Source: Actinomycetota bacterium (GTDB taxonomy: Bacteria > Actinomycetota > Acidimicrobiia > Acidimicrobiales > Ilumatobacteraceae). Taken from it: a stretch of DNA of 51,861 bases. Position 1 is the stretch's first letter. Each line of letters begins with the position of its first letter. The notes beneath the pieces are model-generated. The model ran no database searches, was not told the origin of the DNA, and saw nothing but the letters and a program-made list of their open reading frames with translations. Of this stretch, positions 26,936-35,176 are shown one piece after another. Position numbers and translations under genes: made by a program. The DNA lies in the NCBI GenBank assembly GCA_009919275.1, contig RGCG01000006.1, forward strand, positions 1 to 51,861. The letters run 5' to 3'.

Positions 26936-26975
26936 GAGTTCGTAGGCTACGACCTCTAACCTCACGTGGGTGCGC

Positions 26976-28743
26976 ATGAACCCACACATGATGTTGCCGG
27001 GCGATGCGAGCGCGGTTGCCGGAGCAAAGCTCGGGCGCCAGTCGCTTGCCCGCGTGTGGCGCTTCGCACGTCCGTACCGCTGGTCGATCACGGGCTTCCT
27101 CGGCGCAATCCTTCTGTCGGCCTTGCTGGCCCTTGCCCCACCGCTGCTCTTCCGCGCAATTCTTGACACGGCAATTCCCGACAACGACAAGGGTCTCATC
27201 ACCGTTCTCGCTGCCGTCTTGGTGGCTGCGGCATTGGGCGATGCACTGCTCGCAATCGTTCAGCGGTGGTATTCGTCGCGCATCGGCGAGGGACTCATCT
27301 ACGACCTGCGTGTCGCACTGTTCGACAAGGTCCAGCGCATGCCGATCGCATTCTTCACCAGAACGCAGACTGGTTCGCTGATCAGTCGTTTGAACAATGA
27401 CGTCGTGGGTGCGCAAACTGCGGTCACCACCACATTGGGCAGTGTCGTGTCGAACGTCGTCGTTCTCACAACGACTCTTGCCGCGATGATCGCCCTTGAA
27501 TGGCGTTTGACGATGCTGTCGTTGGTCGTGCTGCCTCTTTTCATCCTGCCGGCGAAGCGTGTGGGGCGGAAGTTGCAGGAGATTTCGCGTGAACAGATGG
27601 GCCTGAACGCCGAGATGAACACCCAGATGACCGAACGGTTCAACGTGGCGGGTGCATTGTTGGTGAAGCTCTTTGGCCGTCACCGCGAAGAGGTCGATTC
27701 TTTTGGTCGGCGAGCCGCACGTGTGCGTGACATCGGTATTCGTTCGGCGCTCTACGGCAGGGTGTTTTTCGTGGCGCTCGGTCTGGTTGGCGCACTGGGA
27801 GCCGCGGCAATTTACGGGGTCGGCGCCCATCTCGTCGTCGACGGTGATATCTCGGCAGGGACCCTCGTCGCTATGGCTGCCTTCGTCCAGCGCATTTATC
27901 AACCCCTCACCGGACTCACGAATTCGCGCATCGAAGTCATGACCGCATTCGTCAGCTTCGAGCGCGTCTTCGAAGTTCTCGACGCGCCGGTGATGATCAC
28001 CGATGCGCCCGGGGCGGTCGACCTCGTTGAACCGCGCGGCATGGTCGAATTCCGCGACGTGACTTTCCGGTATCCGGCGGGACGCGAGGTGTCGATTGCT
28101 TCGCTCGAGGCGGCCGGTGTCATGCAGGGAACCGACCCCGATGTCGACGTGCTGCGGGGGGTGTCACTGCGGATCGAACCCGGAGAAACCGTGGCCCTCG
28201 TCGGCGCCAGCGGTGCCGGCAAAAGCACTCTCGCCTCGCTCGTACCGCGTCTCTACGACGTGTCGTCGGGTGGCGTGGCGATCGATGGTCATGATGTGCG
28301 CGCACTCACGATGGATTCATTGCAGGCTGCGATCGGTGTCGTCGCGCAGGATCCGCATCTCTTCCACGAGTCGATCGGCGACAACCTGCGCTATGCAAAG
28401 CCCGGTGCCTCCGATGCGGAACTTCGTGCCGCGTGTGAGGCGGCACGCATCATCGACACCATCGACGCATTGCCAGACGGGTTCCGAACCGTCGTGGGCG
28501 AGCGTGGTTACCGCATGTCGGGCGGAGAAAAGCAGCGACTCGCGATCGCTCGCCTGCTGTTGAAGAACCCGGCGATCATGGTTCTTGACGAGGCAACGAG
28601 CCACCTCGACAACGAAAAATCGCATCGTGGTTCTCGACCAGGGCCGTATCGTCGAGACGGGAACACACGATGAGTTGATGTCCCGCGATGGTTTCTACGC
28701 ATCGCAGGTACGCGCCGGTTCGGCAGACGGGATTCTTTCGTGA
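26976..28743 (+). pseudogene. ABC exporter (fused permease-ATPase), frameshifted before the H-loop
   Basis: The first frame encodes a complete six-span exporter domain and an ATPase domain with Walker A GASGAGKST, Q-loop VAQDPHLFHE, signature RMSGGEKQRLA and Walker [13 protein letters not shown]. After DNE the frame changes and reads into nonsense ending at 28673. A different frame resumes at [15 protein letters not shown] near 28619 and runs to the stop at 28741-28743, which overlaps the xseA start. The family normally has about 35 residues between these points, including the switch His (IAHRLST), so roughly 100 bases appear to be missing at about 28617. Without that piece the ATPase would not work. 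Substrate unknown. Confidence 0.87.
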
Positions 28744-29990
28744 GCCGCATCGTCGACGACATGGACGACGAATTCGACGACGAATTCGACGACATCGAGG
28801 AAGTCGATGAGAGTGTCGATGAAGCAACGCTCAGCGTCACCGAGTTCGTCAAGCGTGTGAACCGGGTGTTGAACCGCGAATTCGGTTCGGGCGTGTGGGT
28901 TCAGGGTGAAGTCGTGAAGTGGCGGGTCGTCGGCCGAAATGCCTATTGCCAGTTCAGAGTGACGTCTCTTCTTCGCCAGCATCGCGTTGCGATGCAGGAC
29001 GGCATCAAGGTGCGCGTCTTTGGACGACCGAACGTGTGGGATGCCGCGGGCAAGTTCAGTTTGGTCGTCACGTCAATCGACCCTCGTTTCACGCTGGGCG
29101 ACATGCAGGCAACGCGCGACGAGCTGGTGAGGAAGTTGAAGACCGCGGGCCTGTACGACGAGAACCGTCGGCGATCCTTCCCCGATCTGCCCCTCCGTGT
29201 CGGCGTCATCACCAGCATCGGAACTGCCGCCTGGCACGACATCCTCAGTCGCTTCGAGGCGTCGGGACTTCCGTTCCAACTGAAAGTCGCGAACGTGCGG
29301 GTTCAAGGAGACGGTGCGGTTCCCCAGATCGTCGATGCGATCTGGGCGTTGGGCGCGCGCGACGACATCGACGTCATCATGATGGTCAGGGGTGGAGGGT
29401 CAAAGACCGACCTTGCATGTTTCGATGCGGAAGAGATCGCCGTCGCCATCGCCCAATCACGCCTTCCCGTTGTCACCGGTCTGGGTCATGAAATCGACGT
29501 GAGCATCGCCGATGAAGTTGCGTACAGGAACCACACCACACCGACGGCGTGTGCAGCGGCACTCATCGACCAGGCCCAAGGGATGATCGACCGTGCCGAG
29601 GGGGCGTGGCAGGCGATCGCCCGTCAGTCTCGGTCGCTTCTCGAGGTTGCCGAGTCGAAGATCCTCGAACGTGCGGCAGGCATTCGAACGAATGCCATTG
29701 GTGCAATCGAACGGTCAAACACCAGGCTCGCGTTGACCGCGCAACGCATCGCGGCACGCCCGATCGTTGTCCTCGGGTCCGCCGAGCAGGCGCTCGCGAC
29801 CTTCGAGGCACGTACCCGCCTTCTCGACCCGGTGAACACGATGGCCCGCGGATGGAGCATCACGAAGGCGGCCGACGGGACCACACTGCGATCCGTTACC
29901 CAGGCGAACGTTGGTGATGCGTTGGTGACGACCGTTGCCGACGGCACACTCACAAGCACGGTGAAAGAGAAGGACGATCCACATGGCTGA
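28740..29990 (+). CDS. xseA: Exodeoxyribonuclease VII large subunit
   Basis: 416 residues from GTG, overlapping the ABC stop. An acidic N-terminal extension (residues 1-28, with a duplicated GACGAATTCGAC in the DNA) precedes the OB-fold domain ([15 protein letters not shown]). The catalytic core is clear: [43 protein letters not shown] and [17 protein letters not shown]. The C-terminal coiled coil ends with the usual [15 protein letters not shown]. Exo VII degrades single-stranded DNA from both ends. Within the OB-fold, between about residues 70 and 80, the protein is at least ten residues shorter than E. coli XseA and lacks the strand around the typical CxMF, so an in-frame loss is possible. 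Confidence 0.92.
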   Translation: MSRIVDDMDDEFDDEFDDIEEVDESVDEATLSVTEFVKRVNRVLNREFGSGVWVQGEVVKWRVVGRNAYCQFRVTSLLRQHRVAMQDGIKVRVFGRPNVWDAAGKFSLVVTSIDPRFTLGDMQATRDELVRKLKTAGLYDENRRRSFPDLPLRVGVITSIGTAAWHDILSRFEASGLPFQLKVANVRVQGDGAVPQIVDAIWALGARDDIDVIMMVRGGGSKTDLACFDAEEIAVAIAQSRLPVVTGLGHEIDVSIADEVAYRNHTTPTACAAALIDQAQGMIDRAEGAWQAIARQSRSLLEVAESKILERAAGIRTNAIGAIERSNTRLALTAQRIAARPIVVLGSAEQALATFEARTRLLDPVNTMARGWSITKAADGTTLRSVTQANVGDALVTTVADGTLTSTVKEKDDPHG

Positions 29991-30234
29991 AACAAAGAAG
30001 GCCGGAAAGACAAAGTCGGGCGCAGATACTTCCGTCGAGTCGCTCGGGTATGCCGAAGCCGTGGCCGAACTCGAGGACATTCTCGATGGTCTTGAATCCG
30101 ACACCGTCGACGTCGACGTTCTTGCCGACAGGGTGAAGCGCGCTGCAGCGCTGATCAGACATTGCCGGACGAAAATCGGCGATGCCCGCCTGCATGTCGA
30201 GCAGGTTGTCGGTGAAATCGATGCCAAAGACTGA
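29983..30234 (+). CDS. xseB: Exodeoxyribonuclease VII small subunit
   Basis: 83 residues, the usual size. It has the family helix-turn-helix hairpin GYAEAVAELEDILDGLES and DVDVLADRVKRAAALIRHCR. It overlaps the xseA stop by eight bases and has AAGGA nine bases before its ATG. Several small subunits bind each large subunit and are needed for activity. Confidence 0.95.
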   Translation: MAETKKAGKTKSGADTSVESLGYAEAVAELEDILDGLESDTVDVDVLADRVKRAAALIRHCRTKIGDARLHVEQVVGEIDAKD

Positions 30235-31282
30235 GATTCCGCCGTTCGTCGGCGAGTTGGCACAGGCGGTCGAGTCGTGCCTCGCCCGAATCATCGACGC
30301 CGAACAATCGCGGTGGGTCGACGCGCATCCCGATCTCGGCGTCGTATTCGACGAAATACGCGGGCTGGCACTGGGTGGCGGCAAGCGCATTCGACCCGCG
30401 TTCTGTCTCCTCGGGGCGCTTGCGTCAAATGGGTCGCAATCAAGCGAAGTTGTTCGTGCGGGTGCCGCGCTCGAACTGTTGCACGCGATGGCATTGTTCC
30501 ACGACGATGTCATCGACGGGTCGCTGTCTCGTCGGGGTCGCGAGACAACCCACGTGCGTCAGACGCGTTTGCATCGCGACAGCTCGTGGGCCGGTGATGC
30601 ATCGCGGTTCGGCGACGGAGTCGCGATTCTTGTCGGCGACCTCGCGTACGTCCTGGCCGACCAATTGATGGAGCCGATGAACGCTCGTGTTCGCGATGTG
30701 TGGTCGCAGATGAGGATCGAGGTGAACATTGGTCAGTATCTCGACGTTGTTGGTTCGGCGCGTCGAGACTTCACCGCTGCCACTGCCGCTCGCATTGCCT
30801 TGTTCAAGACGGCGAAGTACACGGTCGAGCGTCCGCTGCACATCGGGTCGCTCATCGCCGATCCCTCGACCGGACAACCCACGCTCGATGTCCTGTCGGG
30901 GGTGGGTGTGCTGCTGGGGATTGCATTTCAGATGCGCGATGACGTCCTCGGGGTGTTCGGAGAGCCCAACGTGACGGGTAAGCCGGCGGGTGACGACCTT
31001 CGCGAGTCGAAACCAACCGCACTCGTGGCGGCGGCCTTGTCTGCCGCCACCCCGGAACAGCGGGCGGTCCTCGGTCGTATCGGCTCACCCGACCTCGACG
31101 TCGATGCCATCGACGCAATGCGTCAGGTCATCGTCGACACGGGTGCGCTTGCCGAGACCGAAGCAAGAATCAGGGATCTCGTCGACGAGGCCATCGAGGG
31201 ACTCGGAGCACTGTCGCTTCGCGACGATGTGAAGACCAACTTCGTCGATCTCGCCCATGCCGTTGCGTGGCGCGACGCGTGA
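30221..31282 (+). CDS. Polyprenyl (geranylgeranyl/farnesyl) diphosphate synthase
   Basis: 353 residues from the ATG at 30221, overlapping xseB by 14 bases. The first Asp-rich motif is FHDDVIDGSLSRRG and the second is FQMRDDVLGVFG, with the later GKPAGDDLRESKPT; GGGKRIRPAF binds the isopentenyl diphosphate. It condenses isopentenyl diphosphate onto an allylic diphosphate to make C15-C20 or longer chains for quinones, carotenoids or lipid carriers. Chain length cannot be fixed confidently; the form resembles actinobacterial IdsA-type enzymes. An xseA-xseB-synthase order is a common bacterial arrangement. Confidence 0.93.
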   Translation: MPKTEIPPFVGELAQAVESCLARIIDAEQSRWVDAHPDLGVVFDEIRGLALGGGKRIRPAFCLLGALASNGSQSSEVVRAGAALELLHAMALFHDDVIDGSLSRRGRETTHVRQTRLHRDSSWAGDASRFGDGVAILVGDLAYVLADQLMEPMNARVRDVWSQMRIEVNIGQYLDVVGSARRDFTAATAARIALFKTAKYTVERPLHIGSLIADPSTGQPTLDVLSGVGVLLGIAFQMRDDVLGVFGEPNVTGKPAGDDLRESKPTALVAAALSAATPEQRAVLGRIGSPDLDVDAIDAMRQVIVDTGALAETEARIRDLVDEAIEGLGALSLRDDVKTNFVDLAHAVAWRDA

Positions 31283-31298
31283 CATACCATCAAAAGCG

Positions 31299-31664
31299 AT
31301 GATTCTCCGCGGACGCCTCCAGTGGTCGCTTGCTGCAGGGATGGTCGTCTTTTCAATTGCAGCCATCGTGGCGTCGTTTCTCGGTAACGACGAAGAGTCG
31401 ACGAGTGCCGACACCACCACATCATCGACGTCGAGCACGGTTCCGGCTTCAACCACGACAACGTCGGCACCGCCATCGGAATACACCGTCATGCCGGGAG
31501 AGTCGGTGTTTTCCATCGCGCAGAAGTTCAACCTTGACATGCAAGAGATCATCGACTTGAACGGTTTGGACGACCCGGACAAGGTGAACGCCGGCGATGT
31601 CCTGAAATTGCCGTCGGCAACGGGCTTCGTTGCGGTGATTCCCAACACCACCGCGAAGCCTTAG
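31299..31664 (+). CDS. Membrane-anchored LysM domain protein
   Basis: 121 residues from the ATG at 31299. One membrane span (about residues 7-28) is followed by an extracytoplasmic Thr/Ser linker (35-60) and a single LysM module (YTVMPGESVFSIAQKFN ... LNAGDVLKLP type, about 64-108). LysM binds N-acetylglucosamine in peptidoglycan, so a cell-wall role is likely. No catalytic domain is attached. It starts 16 bases after the prenyl synthase stop. Confidence 0.88.
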   Translation: MILRGRLQWSLAAGMVVFSIAAIVASFLGNDEESTSADTTTSSTSSTVPASTTTTSAPPSEYTVMPGESVFSIAQKFNLDMQEIIDLNGLDDPDKVNAGDVLKLPSATGFVAVIPNTTAKP

Positions 31665-31681
31665 AGACTTACACTGGTTCC

Positions 31682-32377
31682 ATGGCAACCACGTTCTGGC
31701 CGACGCTCGAGCACTGGTCGGTGAAGATCCCCCTGCACAGTGGGCACTACCGCATGCCGGTGCTCGATGAGAGTGGATTCGTTGCGCTGAAGCCGATCGG
31801 ATTCAACGTTCCCGCCGTCGAGTGGGAGTCACTCGAGTACATGGACTGGAAGAGCGGCGGCGACACCAACTTCGCACCCATCGCGTCGGCCGACGGTGAA
31901 CTCGACTGCCGTGGATTCTGGGACAAGGGCAAGCCCGACAAAGGCGCGATGTTCACGTCGAATGCGGCAAAGGCGCCGACGTTGGCGAATTACGTGCAGG
32001 GAACCGGTGCCAATTTTGGGCGTGTACGAATCATCAAGCTCGAGCCCCAAGACCGCGATACCGCCATCCGCTCGATTCATCGTGATGACAACAACCGTCT
32101 GAACCCGGAAAACGAAGGTTGGATCGTCCGCAGCTGGGTTGAACTCACCCACAGTCCCGACAGCTACATGCTGCTCATGGACAACGATGCAGATGGACTT
32201 CCCGACCCGACCACCGAGCGTCGTGTTCCTCTGTCGCAGGGTGCAAGATTCGTCGTCGACACCCAGCGCTTGTGGCACGTGGTCGTTCACAACCACGACT
32301 TCCCGCGCTATGCCTTGATCACCAGTTTCGAGTCCACCCCCGCCTTCGCGGGGTGGATAAACCGCGAACGCCTGTAG
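31682..32377 (+). CDS. Conserved hypothetical, possibly aspartyl/asparaginyl beta-hydroxylase-like
   Basis: 231 residues with no signal peptide or membrane span. The second half has features of a double-stranded beta-helix iron(II)/2-oxoglutarate oxygenase: SIHRDDNNRLN (an HxD-type pair), a beta-rich middle, then FVVDTQRLWHVVVHN with a distal His, and PRYALITSF with an Arg that could bind 2-oxoglutarate. The resemblance is to the Asp/Asn beta-hydroxylase group, but it is remote and made by eye. The last residues (RERL and the stop) fall in the first copy of a 34-bp tandem repeat. Confidence 0.6.
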   Translation: MATTFWPTLEHWSVKIPLHSGHYRMPVLDESGFVALKPIGFNVPAVEWESLEYMDWKSGGDTNFAPIASADGELDCRGFWDKGKPDKGAMFTSNAAKAPTLANYVQGTGANFGRVRIIKLEPQDRDTAIRSIHRDDNNRLNPENEGWIVRSWVELTHSPDSYMLLMDNDADGLPDPTTERRVPLSQGARFVVDTQRLWHVVVHNHDFPRYALITSFESTPAFAGWINRERL

Positions 32378-32444
32378 GCGGCTCGCGCAGACACGTCGCG
32401 AACGCCTGTAGGCGGCTCGCGCAGACACGTCGCGGACGCCTGTG
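32367..32444. repeat. 34-bp tandem repeat (2.3 copies) with internal hairpin
   Basis: Unit 32367-32400 is repeated exactly at 32401-32434 and begins a third time at 32435-32444. Each unit carries CGCCTGTAGGCG, a short hairpin. The array spans the stop codon of the upstream gene and fills the gap before the convergent ecm stop. It may act as a transcription barrier or be a polymorphic repeat. Confidence 0.85.
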
Positions 32445-32449
32445 ACCGC

Positions 32450-34432
32450 TTACTTGCGGCGGGCGGCAGCGATGCGGGCGATTTCGCCCATGATGCGCGA
32501 GATGTCGAAGTCCTTTGGTGTGTAGACGGCGGCGATGCCGCTGCGGCGCAGGTGCTCGCGGTCGTCTTCGGGGATGATGCCGCCGACGATGACGGGAGTG
32601 TCAAGGCCCTCGTCTTTCAGCAACTTCAAAACTTCCGGGACAAGTGAGAGATGCGACCCGGAGAGAATGGAGAGACCGATGACATCTGGATCCTCGTCGC
32701 GCGCACTGGCAACAATTTGCTCGGGCGTGAGGCGAATGCCGCTGTAGACGACCTCCATGCCGGCGTCGCGGGCGGCCACGGCGATTTGTTCGGCACCATT
32801 CGAATGTCCGTCGAGGCCGGGCTTGGCGACGAGGAACTTCGGGGGTCCGCCCGGAATGCTCTTGACGAACTGGGCAACGTCGGCGAGCTCGGCGGTGCGG
32901 CGCCCGAGGGCGGCCGCGACACCGGTTGGTGCGCGGTATTCACCGAAGATCTCGCGCAAGGCGCCACCCCATTCACCCGTGGTGCCACCGGCCTTGGCGA
33001 GGGCAATCGACGGCGGGACGATGTTCATTCCCTCGGCTGCGGCGTGGCGCAGCTCACGCAGGGCCGCCTCGACGGCAGCGTTGTCGCGAGACGAGCGCCA
33101 CGCGTTGGTGTCGGCGATCGTTTCGGCCTCGACCGCGGGGTCGACTTTCAGGATGTTTCCCTCGCCACCGAGCGGAGAGTCGGTGGTTTCGGTGTACTTG
33201 TTGACTCCGACGACCACTTGGTCGCCGGTTTCGATGCGTCGTGTGCGTTCGGCCATCGATGCAACCAGACGACCCTTCAGTTCCTCGATCGCCTCGAAAG
33301 CTCCGCCGAGCGTGAGAATCTCCTGCAACTCCGTCCACGCGGCGTCGCGGATCTCGGCGGTTCGCGCTTCGACGACTTTCGAGCCGTCGAAGATGTCGGC
33401 ATGTTCGAGAAGATCGGTTTCGAACGCGAGCACTTGTTGCATGCGCAGCGACCATTGCTGGTCCCACGGGCGGGGAAGTCCGAGGGCCTCGTTCCATGCC
33501 GGCAGCTGAACCGAGCGTGCACGCGCCTTTTTCGACAACGTGACGGCAAGCATTTCGAGAACGATGCGCTGCACGTTGTTCTCGGGCTGTGCTTCGGTGA
33601 GCCCGAGCGAATTCACCTGTACTCCGTAGCGGAAACGCCGCGCCTTTGCGTCGGTGACGCCGTAGCGCTCGAGGCCAATGCGGTCCCACAACTCGGTGAA
33701 TGCGCGCATCTTGCACATCTCGTCGACGAAGCGAATTCCGGCGTTCACGAAGAACGAAATCGAGCCGAACACCTGTGCGAACTGCGACTCTTCGACCTGT
33801 CCGCTTGCCCTGACGGCGTCGAGGATGTCGATTGCGGTGGCGAGTGAATAGGCGATTTCCTGCACGGGGGTCGCACCCGCTTCCTGCAGGTGATAAGAGC
33901 AGACGTTCATCGGGTTCCACTTCGGCGCGTTGTTTGCACACCACGCCACCATGTCGACGATGAGCCGCTTTGATGGTGCCGGCGGGAAGATGTACGTACC
34001 GCGCGAGAGATATTCCTTCACGATGTCGTTCTGTGTCGTGCCGCGAAGCGCCGAGCTGGATGTTCCCTGTTCTTCGGCGTTCGCAACGTAGAGAGCGAGC
34101 AGCCAAGCGGCGGTCGCATTGATTGTCATCGAAGTGTTCATTTGCCCGGGTGGGATTCCGTCGAGCAACGTGCGCATGTGTCCGAGGTGGGCGACGGGAA
34201 CGCCGACCTTGCCGACTTCACCGCGGGCCAACACGTGATCCGGGTCGTAGCCCGTTTGGGTGGGCAGATCGAAAGCGATGGACAGCCCGGTTTGACCCTT
34301 GGCGAGGTTGGTTCGGTACAACTCGTTCGAAGCCTTGGCGGTGGAGTGACCCGAGTAGGTCCGCATCAGCCATGGTTCTTCGCGGCGAGGTTCTTCACGG
34401 CGAGGTTCTTCACGGCGGGCATCGGCAGTCAT
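32450..34432 (-). CDS. ecm: Ethylmalonyl-CoA mutase (B12-dependent)
   Basis: 660 residues. It starts with a tandem RREEP tract, then the catalytic barrel: LMRTYSGHSTAKASNELYR, FDLPTQTGYDPDHVLARGE, MNTSMTINATAAWLLALY, NPMNVCSYHLQEAGATPVQE and RFRYGVQVNSLGLTEAQPEN. The C-terminal cobalamin domain has GLDGHSNGAEQIA (the DxHxxG base-off ligand motif) and SILSGSHLSLVP. The combination of RTYSGHSTAKASNELY and HVLARGEVGKVGVP fits ethylmalonyl-CoA mutase rather than methylmalonyl-CoA mutase, whose substrate tyrosine motif differs. It rearranges ethylmalonyl-CoA to methylsuccinyl-CoA, the step after Ccr and the epimerase. It is 21 bases upstream-adjacent to aat on the same strand. Confidence 0.92.
   Translation of the reverse strand: MTADARREEPRREEPRREEPWLMRTYSGHSTAKASNELYRTNLAKGQTGLSIAFDLPTQTGYDPDHVLARGEVGKVGVPVAHLGHMRTLLDGIPPGQMNTSMTINATAAWLLALYVANAEEQGTSSSALRGTTQNDIVKEYLSRGTYIFPPAPSKRLIVDMVAWCANNAPKWNPMNVCSYHLQEAGATPVQEIAYSLATAIDILDAVRASGQVEESQFAQVFGSISFFVNAGIRFVDEMCKMRAFTELWDRIGLERYGVTDAKARRFRYGVQVNSLGLTEAQPENNVQRIVLEMLAVTLSKKARARSVQLPAWNEALGLPRPWDQQWSLRMQQVLAFETDLLEHADIFDGSKVVEARTAEIRDAAWTELQEILTLGGAFEAIEELKGRLVASMAERTRRIETGDQVVVGVNKYTETTDSPLGGEGNILKVDPAVEAETIADTNAWRSSRDNAAVEAALRELRHAAAEGMNIVPPSIALAKAGGTTGEWGGALREIFGEYRAPTGVAAALGRRTAELADVAQFVKSIPGGPPKFLVAKPGLDGHSNGAEQIAVAARDAGMEVVYSGIRLTPEQIVASARDEDPDVIGLSILSGSHLSLVPEVLKLLKDEGLDTPVIVGGIIPEDDREHLRRSGIAAVYTPKDFDISRIMGEIARIAAARRK
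34374..34418. repeat. 15-bp tandem repeat (3 copies) inside the ecm N-terminus
   Basis: Three 15-base units (34374-34388, 34389-34403, 34404-34418) differ by one base each and encode RREEP three times on the reverse strand. They precede the conserved catalytic domain, so copy number could vary without harm to the barrel. Confidence 0.9.
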
Positions 34433-34453
34433 GGGACAAGTCTCACGCGTTGA

Positions 34454-35119
34454 TCACAATTTCCCAACGGCGGCATTCAGCTGGCGCAGGTACTCGGTTC
34501 GCGGAACCTCGACCACACCGAGAGAAGCAAGGTGTGGAGTGCTCCATTGCACGTCGAGAAGCGTCATTCCCGACGCCCGCATGGTGGCGACCAGGTGCAT
34601 CAGGGCAACCTTGCTCGCGTCGCGTTGCAGGTGGAACATGGACTCGCCGGCGAAGAACGCGCCGACCCGCACCCCGTAGAGACCACCCACGAGGTGGCCA
34701 TCCGGGTTGTAGGCCTCGACCGAATGCGCCCATCCGAGGCGGTGGAGTTCTTCGTAGGCCTCGATGAACTGGCGCGTGATCCAGACACCCTCGCGTGACG
34801 GTGATGCGCATGCGCGGATGACCTCGCCGAAGCGAGTGTCGATTCGCAACTCGTAACGGCGTGCGCTCTGGCGCATCGAGCGCGTGACGCGCAACCCGTC
34901 GAGAGGCAGCACTCCGCGGGATGCAGGCGACCACCAGCCGATCTGTTTGTTCGTGCGACCGATCCCCATGGGGAAGAGCCCCGATGTGTACGCGCGAACC
35001 AAGGTTGCGGGCTCGAGGTCGGCCCCGGCAGCAACGAGGTCGTCGTGGGACCACGCTTCGGGAGGAGGAAAATCCCATCGACTTTCGCCAACGGGCACCG
35101 GCGCAGCGTCCCATGACAC
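34454..35119 (-). CDS. aat: Leucyl/phenylalanyl-tRNA--protein transferase
   Basis: 221 residues. Typical motifs are WSPASRGVLPLDGLRVTRSMR, EGVWITRQFIEAYEELHRLGWAHSVEA, GGLYGVRVGAFFAGESMFH and MTLLDVQWSTPHLASLG. The enzyme adds Leu or Phe to proteins with N-terminal Arg or Lys, marking them for ClpAP/ClpS degradation (N-end rule). It reads in the same direction as ecm, 21 bases before it. Confidence 0.96.
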   Translation of the reverse strand: MSWDAAPVPVGESRWDFPPPEAWSHDDLVAAGADLEPATLVRAYTSGLFPMGIGRTNKQIGWWSPASRGVLPLDGLRVTRSMRQSARRYELRIDTRFGEVIRACASPSREGVWITRQFIEAYEELHRLGWAHSVEAYNPDGHLVGGLYGVRVGAFFAGESMFHLQRDASKVALMHLVATMRASGMTLLDVQWSTPHLASLGVVEVPRTEYLRQLNAAVGKL

Positions 35120-35176
35120 GACGCCTTTCTAGTACGAATCCCGACGTCATCGTCGGTGGATCAATACGTGTGGAAA

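Noticed and set aside
34433-34453. Cobalamin riboswitch upstream of the B12-dependent mutase
   Set aside because: Only about 20 bases separate ecm from aat, too short for a riboswitch.
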